From positions 1,734,065 through 1,798,064 of the forward strand of contig JAIUJO010000090.1 in assembly GCA_023846275.1 (NCBI GenBank): a stretch of 64,000 bases of DNA, read 5' to 3'. Every line of letters starts with the position of its first letter. Position 1 is the stretch's first letter. Source of the stretch: Vanilla planifolia (lineage: Eukaryota > Streptophyta > Magnoliopsida > Asparagales > Orchidaceae). Positions 53,091-64,000 of the stretch are shown piece by piece. The notes under the pieces were generated by a model. It was not told the origin of the DNA, did no database searches, and was given only the letters and a program-made list of their open reading frames with translations. The translations under genes were made by a program, and so were the position numbers.

Positions 53091-54442
53091 AATGTGTGAG
53101 AAGATGAGAGAAAGGTGTTTACAGAAGGAGACAATCATTAAGACAAAAAAAGTGAAGGAAGATTGTGAGGGAGAAAACAAAGAGAAATAAAAGGACAATA
53201 AGATAGAAGAAAGTGAGAAGAAATAAATAATAGTTACGAAAGAGTTAAAAGAAAAGAAAGATTGTTGTAGAAGGAAACAAAGTCATAAAAGAACAGAGAG
53301 ACTTCGAGAAATAGTTTGAGTGTGAGAGACAAGAAAGGGAGATAGATGAGAGTAGGTGAACAAAGAGAAGATAGTGATAAATTAAGAGTAAGGGGTGATT
53401 TAGAAAAGAGAGGCAGAGAGAGATATTAAAGAGATGGAAAAGAATAGAGAGGCACAAATATGTTAAAAAAAGTAAGAGAATAGATCAAGAAAGAGTGATA
53501 TTAGTGATAAAGATATTAGAGAGACAAAAATTAGAATGGAAGAATCAAATAGAGGGTTTAAAAGAGTAGGAGAAAAAAATAACAAAAAAGAGACAAATGG
53601 AAAGACAGAGATATAACGTGAAAGAGATGAATGATAAAAAAGAATGTTAATTGAATGTTGAGAATGTAAAAGGGGGAGAGAGAGGAGAGTAACTTACAGT
53701 GTAATGAGAGAAATTGACGAGAGTCATGAAGAAGAAAGTGTGAATAAAAATTAGAGTGGGGAACAATTATAAACAAAAGGCAAGAAAAAGTTGAGAGATA
53801 GAATAAGAAAGAGATAGGGTAAGGGAGTGATTAAGAGTAAGAAAGATTAATAGACATGCAACGAAGAGAAAGAGTATTGTAGGTTTGGAGAAGAGAGACA
53901 AGGAGAGAGTTTGAAAGAAAACAATAAGAATGATTGTCACAAATAATGCAGGATGAAGAAAAGAGAATAGAAAGAGATTTAGATGATAAATAGATATGTG
54001 ATAGAAGAAAGTGAAAATTGAAAAGATGGTGCAAGTGAAAGAAAGAGATTTAAAGTGGTTAGTGGTAGATGATTAACAAGAGAGAGGGACATATAAACAT
54101 AAAAAGATATAAGGAGGGAAAGAAAGAGAGCTTGTGAAAAAGTGAGAGAGATATGTACGTGCAAGTGTTGAAATAAAAGGGAGGGAGGTAATAGGGAAAC
54201 CAAGAAGATAGAGATGAAAGAAAAAAGTTAGAGAAGGAGACATCAAGATAAGATAAATGAAGATACAAGAAATAGATAAAAAAGTGAGTGAAAGTGAGAT
54301 AACTAGAAGAAAGATAGGGAGTGTTGTCTTAAGCAAAAAGCAGGAGACATTGAAAAAGATATTTCTATAGAGACTGTTGATAAGGGAAAGAATAGTTAGA
54401 ATTGTAGATGGGAGAAAGTGAAGAGATAATATGATAAAAGAA
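53091..54442 (+). repeat. Polypurine (GA-rich) tract, about 1.35 kb
   Basis: The + strand is made almost wholly of A and G words such as gagagaaag, gaagaaag, gagagag and aagagaga, with scattered t. It is a degenerate (GA)n/(GAAA)n tract. Long homopurine/homopyrimidine DNA is known to be able to form triplexes (H-DNA). Several long minus-strand frames, including a 138-codon one at 54073-54489, are open only because pyrimidine-rich codons (Ser, Leu, Phe) avoid stops. Satellite resumes at 54443 with gatattaatgctaaaatg. Confidence 0.9.
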
Positions 54443-56930
54443 GATATTAATGCTAAAATGGAATAATTTGAAATAATATAATATAACAAAATTAAATTGA
54501 TGTAAAGGTCACATGAGAAAGGATTTAGAGTTACATAAAAATATTACCAAATAGCAGCAAAGTAGTTGTAGAAATGATATAAATGAAATAATAAGTTTTT
54601 ATTAAAATATTCTAAGAATATATAGTGTAACATCCTAGATCATAAAATGTGTTATGAATTTATATATCTCGTAAAGCATTATAAAAAATTGAAAATAAAA
54701 TATTGAAAATATAAAAAATGTGTAGCTAATAATAAGATTGAGCTCCTTAGTATGTGTCCAAAGTAAATAAGAATTAACAAAGAGAAATTATTATTTTCAT
54801 ATTAGGCCAATATATATTAAAACAATAATAGATAAATTGATTTAATGTAATATAGCCAAATAAAAGAGATGTAAATGTCACATAAAAGGAAAATTAGACT
54901 TTCAAGGTAACATAACCAAACTAAAGGAAATATTTGAAGAGGAAAGATAAATTACTCAAGAAAGTTATATTCCAAGATAAAAGGAAGATCGAATTTGACA
55001 TCCTCAAGCATCGTTCCAAGTATTAATTGAAAGGTCTCAAATAGCATGCCAAAAATATTAATGTGGGAATTAGAATGCATTGAAAAAAGTATTAGAGCTT
55101 GATAAAATAAAATATTTAAAATGCAAAAAAAATAATATTTAATTTGTTGGAGGTCATTAAGATTATTCCAATGATGTTTGTTACCTCTCGATCAAATCCT
55201 GTGTCAAATTATTGTGAATTACAAAAAATAAGTAAAAATAATAATAACTTATTACTTTAATAATAATTAATTGTACACAAAAATTGAAATTAGATAGATG
55301 TTTTTGATGTAAAGGTAGCGTGACAAGGGTTTTGGATTTATATTGCAATGTAACTAAACAAAAAATTGAAAAAAAGAGATAAATTATGTGGAAAAGCTAT
55401 ATTCTAAGACACTAGGGATATCGATTAATATTCTTGATCATTAAATCAAGTAAAAATTAAAAAGTCTTGTAAATAATGGTAAAATACTAAAAAATATTTG
55501 AAAATGAAAAAATAAATATTTATTTATGTGGAGCCCAATATGATGAATCCACTATTTTATTTAGTTATATTACATTACTTCAATTTACCTTATTTTTTTT
55601 AATATACATGTATTTTACATTAAAAATAATATTTTATTATTATTTATGAATATCTCTATATAATAATTTGTAGTAATTCCAAATACGATCTAATTGTCAT
55701 AAAACTTAAGTCATTAGGCAAATCACGTCCACTTCATATAATAAAATAATATTTTTTATTTTTTGATTATTATATTTTCTATAATTTTGGTAACTTTTAT
55801 GGGACATTTTATTTTCTACCCATTAAATAATACATATTTACTTAATATTAAAATAAAATTCTATTATTATTTATACTAATTTGCTTTGGTAATTTATAGT
55901 AAATCTAAATGAGGTTTTATCAAGACAAAAAAATTCATGGTACACGATTTAACGAGATCTATCAAATTAGTTATTCATTTTATATTTTAAATATTTTAAA
56001 GTTAATCAGTTTTATAAACTTTATTAGACATTACTCATACATGATTTGATAATCAAGGATGATAATATTGATCCTCTAATATCATGGAATAATCTAATTC
56101 AATCTATCATTTCTACAAAGTTTTTCTTTGATTTGGTTATATTACTATTCAACTCTAACTCTTTTCTCAATTGATAGTTATAGTGCTTTGTTGTAGTTAT
56201 ATTACATTGATTTAATTAATCTGAATTCTATTATAGATGCAATAATATTTGTTTCATCTCTATGAAAACGTATTTCAAATTACTTTAAGATAAAAAAAAA
56301 TAAGCATAAGTAATAATAAATTATTATTTCAATATTAAGTAATTTATATTAAAGTTGAAATTAGATAAACTAAAGTAACATAATATAATTAAATTAAAGA
56401 GATGTAAGGACTACCTGATAGAAAAATTGAAGTTTGATAGTAATACAACAAAATCAAATAAAAAATTAAAAAAATATAATAAATTACATAAGAAACATAA
56501 ATTCCTAATACTAAGGAGATATCTATAACATCCTCAAAAGACAAATTAAGTGCAAATTGAAATATTTTATGATGTATGTAAAAATCATAAAAAATAAAAT
56601 TTATTTAAATGTTAAGTAGAATATTTTTTTGGTAGAACTTGTAGAGACTAAGTCCAATGATTTTTGTTTGATCTTGATTAGACCTTATTTAGAATTATAA
56701 TGAATATTAAAACCAATGTAATATAACCAAATCAAAGCGATATGGAGGTCACACGAGAACACAACTATAGATTAATAAAAATATCAACCAATTAATTAAA
56801 TAAATTGGAAAAAATCATAAAATATATAAGAAACTTGTTTTATAAGATACTAAGAAGATTGGGTGTAACAATCCTGATCATCAAATTAGAAAAGAATGAA
56901 GATTTCTTATAACACATGCTGAACCTTACG
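54443..56930 (+). repeat. AT-rich satellite array C, same unit of about 420 bp
   Basis: The array resumes at unit position about 408, followed by ataatataacaaaatt and aaaggtcacatgagaaagg (54506). Landmarks recur through about 55540. An inverted block follows, then forward units from about 56236 (tgcaataatatttgtttc) to about 56930. The last unit breaks off after cttataacacatgctgaacc (unit position about 230). About six unit lengths fit. Confidence 0.85.
55555..56222 (-). repeat. Inverted satellite block, about 1.6 units
   Basis: Within otherwise forward array C this stretch reads as the reverse complement of the unit. It contains tagttatattacattacttc (complement of gaagtaatgtaatataac), ttattattatttatgaat, gtagtaattccaaatacg and atgggacattttattttc. 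A second round follows, with acttaatattaaaataaa, tttggtaatttatagtaa, aacgagatctatcaaatta, atttgataatcaaggatg and tttgatttggttatattac, ending ttatattacattgattt. About one and a half inverted units are present, so this is not a point event within a single unit. Confidence 0.82.
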
Positions 56931-59900
56931 ATCTATAGTCCTTTTCTAGGCGATTCCAAGCTTTACATTTCTATGGCCAAGCGTTTTACTATATCCCAAG
57001 CCAACTCAAGGCCTCCAACAAAATTTTGGCATCTCAAAAGTCCATTTAAGCATGTATTTTCAAGTACAGATGATTGTAGAAACCATAGGTATTGGTTAAT
57101 GATAAAGCTTAATGTATTGATGTTAATCGTTTTAAGTTAAGCTCCTTCTCTAAGAAAATTTGTGTATCCCAATTGAGATGATTAATGTTCCTTACATTCT
57201 TTCATATCTTAGTTGAGCCTCCCATGTCCTCCTCATAAATGAAGAACACTCTGTAACAAATAAGACCATAAAAGGTATTTTTAAGGCCTCTTCATGCATT
57301 CCAAGACTTTTGTCTAGCATTTCTGCTCAACTTGAAGACATCACATGAAGCATTCAACGTAAATTTGGTTGTAAAATTTAAAGCTAAGTTTTGTTTTTTT
57401 TGGAATGATCTTTTCTTGTCATAATGAGATCTTGTGGTACACTTCAAGAAAAACATTCCTAATTGTTTATACCATGTATTCTTAATAAATTTGGATTTTT
57501 CCTAGCTGCATGGTACACCACAATGTGTAATAATTTTAATTCTTCCTTAATAGTAGTTCTAAGAAAATGTATCAGTTGTGAAAGGCATAATAACCTATTT
57601 GTTTCCATTATTACATATGTCATGGTTTTCTCAACTTATAAGCATGATAGAATTTTTAACGAGGATAACTTCATGCATATTCAAGTAAACTAAAAATTTA
57701 GTATCATATATATGTTAAAGAATATCAACCATTCTTTGGCTAATGCCAAATTGTCTTAATCAAAATTCATTTTATCATTAAGGTACTCATAATTTAAAAT
57801 TTTTTATCTTTAGTACCCTTTAAGAGATTACAAAGTATAAATCATTAATTAGTTAAGGAACTCATGAAAAAATAATGAATTAAAACTCCTATCTAGCGTT
57901 TTCTTAACATTATGTTCATATTTAATATTTTTGCAAATTTCTTAAAATAAATCCTAACATCATAACAACTCCTTGCCTTTAAAAGGATCATTTAAATTAG
58001 CATTATAAAACATTATATGATTTTTTTGAAACAAGACAAGAAATTCTTGCATCTTAGTTCTTTTATCTCTATTGAGAGCATTGTAAGATGTTTGAAGCAA
58101 TAAAATTCAAGCACTCCACAAATATTTCATCAAACTGAGTGTTATGACATATAATGCATCACACAGTATTCATATTCCTGCTTAAACTAAGACAAAACAA
58201 TTAATTTGTAGCAAAATATTTGATTTTAGTTTACAAATATGCATCAAAATTGAAGTGCAAAACATGAGGTTAATCTCTTGGTCTCTGTAGATGTCTAAAC
58301 CACTTCAGATCTCCTTCTCTTCATAATTGTGGCTCTAAATTCTCTTTCTCCCTTTTTCTTACACTTGACCATGGTTTCCATGGTCTTCTTAGTTGGAGCC
58401 TTCTCAAGTTAACAATGCTTACAACTCTAAGAAAATATCTAACCCAAGCATATCATGGTTTTTTATAGTTAACCAATCATTAAATAAAGGACTTAAAAGT
58501 CCTTTCGAACAATGAGATCTAAGGCATCTTAATTTCAATGATTAATATTGAGAGTAGAAAATTACAAAACTATAATTTATTTAGCTTCTTAGAATTATAT
58601 TAGTACTATATAGTTATCATAATGTACAATAATACATATATGTTATCACCACCTAACAATTCCATCGGTCAATCTAGAGTGCTCGAACATTTGTACTTAT
58701 ATGATATGCATGAAAAAAGTCAGTTGCCATACCAGAAAATTCATTATTTATCTTAGTTGGTTGTACTTATATCATTGCTATAAATGGTTTTCTTATTATA
58801 GTGCTTGTACAACATCTTGTCTTGGCACAGTATGTAGACAATATAACTTAAATTGACTCAATTTTTTCAAATTGTTGACCATGTACAATTTTTTGATCAG
58901 CCTGATATGTCTGTAGTCAAGCCATGCAATTCTTCACATTTATATTAATTATTGTTATTTCTAGTTCAAGTTGTAGGTTAGCTCAATTTTGTACAATGAG
59001 ATATTCATAACCTAGCCTTAACACAAGATTTTTGTTTTCACTGTACCATATGATCGTCTACCATTGTATTGCACAATATTCACCAAGCATGTTTAAATGA
59101 AACATGACATTATCACATGAATTTTAGAGGTACTTAAAAGATATATTTAATCAAGAATAACACATTTTTGTTAGCAAACTTTAGGGGTGTAATAACTATT
59201 ACATCTACTTATATGAAAAATTTATCATACACATAATACAATGAAGCACTTTTATCCAAGCTCGTCAAATTACTTCACACATATTTTGAATTTGTATGAC
59301 ATGCAAACTAGTAGTAGGACAAGACAATAATAAAAAATAATAAACATACTAAAACTAATTATAAGACTTCATACTTTGCGACATGTTTTGTTTGCAAACT
59401 AGCATAAGACCATATTATTAAAAAGCAAAAATAATACAAGTTTTACCAATGCTAAGCATATGTCTTGAGAGAGAATAAGATGTGAATTTGTAATAAAGCA
59501 ACTTCTTATGCATACGATGCAAGTCGAAACTCATCCCTCAATGAACATGCAAGGCCCATATAAGGCTTACATTGCATAACAAATCCTTGTGCACTAAATG
59601 AAAATTTAGATAAAGGAATATGTCATACCTATAAGATTCATAATGGTTAACTTTTCCATAATAAATTTAAAACAAAATAAATATTGTCCGATTATGATAT
59701 TGAATGTCACACTTTGCGACTAACAGGAAAGGATGAAAATAGCTTAGCTCAACATTTTTAAGACCTCATTTTTTTGTTATCATTGCATGATTTCGACTGA
59801 AAAAAAATTTATTATGAAATTTCTTCCATTCTAAAACATGATGCATGACATGAAGTGGTAATCTTAAGTGCCACGTACATAAAGGATTATTGTTAAACAT

Positions 59901-62030
59901 TCTAATTGAGCTTTTTGTAATAAAATAATTCAGCTCTTTATGGCTTGGCCACTCCACATATAGTATATTGAGTTCCATGATCCAAATTGTCAATTAAAAA
60001 GAGGAATGTTCCTCATTTCCCATCTTGTTAAAACTCCAAAACTTGCTCCAATTTTTAACTAACATCAATCAAATACTCAAAACTATACTTGCATAAATCT
60101 CAACCATGCATTAGTACCACACAAGTTGGATCTATGATTAGCATCCCTGTGGTTACAACTTGACTTTTGTTTATCAAACAACAATCTTGGATCATCAAGT
60201 TGTTAAAGCATTGGCCTCAGACTTGGAATCCATTGGTCTATTGAACACTTCAAACAACTCGACAACACTAGTAGTGGTAAACTTCCTACTTTTAAGTCTA
60301 TTGCTATTGAACTAAAATATGATATTCACAAAGCTGTCTAATGGGATTCATCATAAAAGGAACTCAAGAAATTTTCATAATTTTATTGTGAATGATATTC
60401 TTGTCAAATGCTACTTAGTGAGTGCACAAAGTGATATAGAAATCATGATTAACACTAACTTTTTATATTTTAAAATAACAAAGATAAATGTAAAGTTTTT
60501 TATATCCAAAAATTTAATAAATGAGATAGTTGTTACAACACTATTTGACTGCTATCATAAAGCATCATCGTGATGTTGGACTGACATATTAGTCTAATTT
60601 TATGAGATGCACCAATTTGTAAGCACAATTGCATCATTTATTGCGTAATCTATAATAGTAGTTTAATGTTGTCAATGATGTGCCATTGATGTATGTTTAG
60701 ACATAGACATATTGTGACTATTTGAGTTACCACACCTATCTAATGAATGAAAACTCAATTGTGTTCATAAAATGAATTAGAAATTGTATCATTAAGTTTA
60801 ATATGAAGCATGTCTAGATTATGTAAAAATAAAAAAAAGTTCACTTCCTTGACAGCAAGCATGATCTCTAAGGAGTCATCTTGCTAAAAATCAATCATTA
60901 TAGCTATCCTTTGCTTCTCTTTATTTGTATTTTCTATGCTTGTATTTTGAGTAGATTTGTCTAGATTTGTTACAAACATAGCACATTCACTCTGCCACCC
61001 TTATGTTTGGCTTATTCCTTTATCAAGATAATTGATTAATTTTTTTACAATTTCACTTATGTTTCACCAATGTGTCATGTCATTAAAGTCACTTTGAGTG
61101 CTAAGAGAGCACCTTATTCTATTGATTTATATTGCTGGGTACCACATAAGTGGTTGTAGGGTGAATTGAGTTGGTAGTGAAAACATTTCTGAAAATAATA
61201 TTGTTGAATGACTAAAGAAAGTTAAAGAAAATGCTTGATTATTTTGTAGTAAAATTGAAATATAAAGAGCAAGAAAAGATATAGAGACACCATGATTCAT
61301 AAGGTGTTTCAAATCTGCCATCAAACATACTTATGTTTGGCTTAATTACTTTTGAATCTACATCCTCTCAATTGGTGGAGAAAGTAATTCTTAAGGTGAC
61401 TCTTAGTTATTTTCTTAATTCTTAATAGTTCTTATGACACTGATTTTAAGAGATTGTGGTTAGGCTTTATAGAACTTATTATGTGGTAGAGGAAGTAAAG
61501 GAATGACATAAGAGATTTTTCATAGTTTAATGTAAACATGGATCTACATCTAACACTAGCTAAAAGTCTTAGAAAAAAATACTAAAACATTTTGATTGAA
61601 AAAACCCTACCTCACCATCTTAAAAATGTCATACAATAGTAGCCTTACAATAGCCTACAGAGATGCCAATTGGGAAAATTCTTGCTAGAATGCTTCAAAG
61701 GCAATTTCTTCATTTTAAAATATGTCAAATTTTGTAAATAGTGCTTTGTTTCCATAATTCATTGATGTGCTATATTGTCCTTGTCTAATGTCTCTATTAT
61801 GTGAATGGTGAACTACTAAAACATTTTGTCAACATACTTACCTAATGTATATATTACTATGGAAGACATTTGCCTAGGTTAATTAATGTGGCATTTGATT
61901 ACCATAACGATTCAATATGATTTCTTAGGTGATTATGACTTTATGTTATGCTCTTCACTTGTCTTTATTAATGTATTTGTATGAATAAGGTTTCTACTAG
62001 TTTAATCAAATGATTACTTGACAAGTTAAT
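56931..62030. other. Non-satellite island, no gene recognised
   Basis: Base composition is more balanced than in the satellite, and the satellite landmarks are absent. Reading both strands I found no domain I trust. Open frames of 65-84 codons at 56916-57140, 57463-57693 and 60319-60573 on + and at 59766-59993 and 61127-61324 on - match nothing I know. The stretch is likely an old insertion of one or more retroelements, or decayed genic DNA. I did not find long terminal repeats, a primer-binding site or a polypurine tract. It contains no obvious tandem repeat. Confidence 0.6.
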
Positions 62031-63640
62031 GTATTTGTTTATGAAGTTAATCAATATTACAGTTATGCTGAATATAATTAATTGCTTTTTATTTTTTAAA
62101 AATAAATTCATTAATTTTTGCTTTAGTACCTTAAGTGCTAAATAGTAATTTATATAAATAATTCTTAATTCTAAAAATCAAAATCAAGAATTGCAAATAA
62201 TTGTTAAAAATAGTTTAAGTATAAGAGCAAACAAATGCTTTGTATTAATTTTATTGATGAAAATTATTAAGAATATTTCTTTCTATAATTTGAATATAAA
62301 TATGTTGGTCTGAAGTCAATCGTAATTCTTATGTTAATGTATTCTTAACTATTATTATGATAACTTTGAAAATATTATTATTTAATAATTGTAATTTTTT
62401 AATAGCTACAAATTCTTATTAAATCTCTTCTCATCAATTATTTTTAAATATTACATAGTTCTTTTTGCATCTCTAAGTTTTTTTTTGTATTAATAATTAA
62501 GAAGATCGGATGACTTAATGATAATTATTAACTAGAAATTTTATTCAAATGTGAAACATTTATTAGAACTATTTCAATCATCAAAGTTACAAAAAAAATG
62601 ATGTAAAATCAATCTTGGCAACCAATAATTTTTGATAATATTTAAGAAAACTATTCAAAAAAATTTACTTGAAGTAACTAGTCATATACCATAAATAATA
62701 TTGTCACTAATAGTACTAAACCTTGAATTGGATCAATCATAAGGGAAAAAAAAGAATTAAAAAAGAGAAAAATTTTAAAAAGAATTAAAAGAATAAAAGA
62801 GGAAAAAGGGGAAAGAATTAGTAGAAGACAAAAAGAATAAAATGAACATTTAGTGTTTGAGTTAGAAAAATATGAAGAAAATAATAAAAAGAAGAACAAT
62901 ACATTGATATCAATAATTAATTAAAATATATTAAGAAAACAATTATGTTATTTTGCAAAATACTTATTATTTTTTTAAAAAAAGGTATAATATCCTTCAT
63001 TAATAAATTAAAACACTTATTATTATAAAATGTATTAATTATTTTTCATTAATATTCTTATTTATTTAAGGTAAATTATATTTACTTCAAATATTAGTAG
63101 AAAAAATATTAATTACCTAATGTCATTGCTATTAATAAAAATAAATGAATATTATTAAGAATAATATTATAATTATTGTATTAACATAATTATTTCATCA
63201 TAAGTATTAACTCTGAATTGTAAAATATTTTTTATCGCTAATTATCGTAATTATTAACTATAAGGTTGTACAAATTATTATTATTTTTATTATGATTAGT
63301 TATTTAATTTTATTTAATTTATTCATCATTATTTCATATTATCACTAATTTTTATTATAAAGATAAATCTTATAAAATTGATAATAAATTTTTTTAATTA
63401 AAATGATTATTATAATAAAATATAACAATTTCATAAAACAACTATAAGATTTTTACAAAGTTTTTATTTTTATGGAAATATTAGTTAGTAATTCTTATTC
63501 GATTTATTAATATTTTGATTTTTTTATTCTTCTAATAGGTATTTTTTTAATTTTAAATTAATCATAAATGAGTGAATTGTTACATAATGAGTGAATTATA
63601 AAGATTATATGCTATAGATGTATAACATAGAGATAATAAT
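62031..63640. repeat. AT-rich, AAT/TTA-word low-complexity region
   Basis: The sequence is nearly all A and T, with recurrent attatt, aataat and ttaatt words and no satellite landmarks that I could align. It precedes the GA-rich tract at 63641. A short purine-rich patch interrupts it at 62741-62892. There is no coding sequence. Confidence 0.7.
62741..62892 (+). repeat. Short polypurine patch
   Basis: About 150 bases are almost purely A and G on the + strand, with words like aagaattaaaaga, gaggaaaaaggggaaag and agaagacaaaaag. A minus-strand open frame covering it is a composition artefact. Confidence 0.8.
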
Positions 63641-64000
63641 TGAATTGTAGAGAAAAGAATAAAGACATAAAAGAGAGATAGAAAGTAGAGAGAATCTATG
63701 TGATAAAGAAAGAGGAATTGGGCTAGATAGAAAAGGGTGAAAAAGGAGAATGGTGGAAGGGAAACAGAGAAGTGGAAGTCAGGAGAGGGAAAGAAGGATA
63801 AGAGAGGAAATTAAAGATATAGAAAGAAGAGATAGAGGATAGAGATTATTAGAGAGAAACATTAAAGTAATTAAAGAGCAAAGAGGGAAGGGAGTGGTTG
63901 GAAGATTCAAGAGAGAAAATGAATGGACTATGATAGAGGGGAAGTGAAAGATGTGAAAGTAAGAAGACATAAGTAATAATTAGAAGGGAGTTAGATAAAC
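63641..64000 (+). repeat. Polypurine (GA-rich) tract running off the right edge
   Basis: The + strand is purine-rich with the same words as the tract at 53091-54442 (agagagatagaaag, gagaggaaa, agagagaaa). It follows an AAT-rich region, as in the earlier block. The right end is not in the window. Confidence 0.88.

Noticed and set aside
54073..54489. 138-codon minus-strand open frame rich in Ser, Leu and Phe
   Set aside because: It is the pyrimidine strand of a GA-rich tract; neighbouring frames in 53245-54268 are open for the same reason.
7056..56930. Satellite as a proven centromere
   Set aside because: Tandem AT-rich DNA with LINE insertions also occurs in other heterochromatin. Nothing in the sequence shows centromere function.
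57463..57693. 76-codon + strand open frame beginning MFIPCILNKF
   Set aside because: Short, no domain, and in an island where stops are frequent; chance length.
58279..58311. Minus-strand reading DLKWFRHLQRP, like the LKWxGHxxRR wording found near the end of some LINE ORFs
   Set aside because: It is a single short match with no other LINE block around it in 57-60 kb.
59766..59993. Minus-strand frame with WHLRL and HHVLEWKKFHN, faintly like a copia pre-integrase region
   Set aside because: The expected LGH and CxxC residues are absent and no integrase or RT wording is near.
60319..60573. 84-codon + strand open frame beginning MIFTKLSNGI
   Set aside because: No domain recognised and no support from neighbouring sequence.

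Overview
This window looks like gene-poor repetitive DNA from a land-plant nuclear genome, probably a large one. I found no intact protein-coding gene, no rRNA, no convincing tRNA gene and no CRISPR array. The best lineage evidence is a heavily decayed L1-type LINE at about 33.9-41.3 kb. Its endonuclease, reverse transcriptase and C-terminal RNase H follow the order and motif wording of plant L1 elements. Nothing suggests a bacterium, organelle or virus. The species cannot be named from the sequence.

Layout. (1) 1-7055 is about 7 kb of degenerate TG/CATG low-complexity DNA, with G and T on the + strand and purines and pyrimidines largely alternating. It contains a visible long-range duplication near 5.6-6.7 kb. 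(2) 7056-33890 is a strongly AT-rich, diverged tandem array. I derived by eye a consensus unit of about 420 bp with recurring anchors such as aaggtcacatgag and aatataaccaaatcaaag. (3) 33891-41293 is the LINE remnant, and 41294-43970 is a further non-satellite island that may hold an antisense gag-like scrap and a tRNA-like/SINE scrap. (4) 43971-52800 is the same satellite again. (5) 52801-54442 is an AAT-rich stretch followed by a purine-rich GA tract of about 1.35 kb, apparently sitting inside a satellite unit. (6) 54443-56930 is satellite, including an inverted block. (7) 56931-62030 is an island of more ordinary composition with no recognisable gene. (8) 62031-64000 is AT/AAT-rich DNA running into another GA-rich tract at the right edge, the same order as in (5).

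There is no gene network to describe. The window is informative for repeat evolution: a satellite of about 420 bp with local inversions, truncated units, (TA)n expansions that recur at one place in the unit, and a polypurine block breaking the unit at nearly the same place. Open reading frames in the TG, satellite and GA regions result from base composition and are not annotated as genes. Consensus, copy-number and similarity statements come from reading by eye, not from alignment software.
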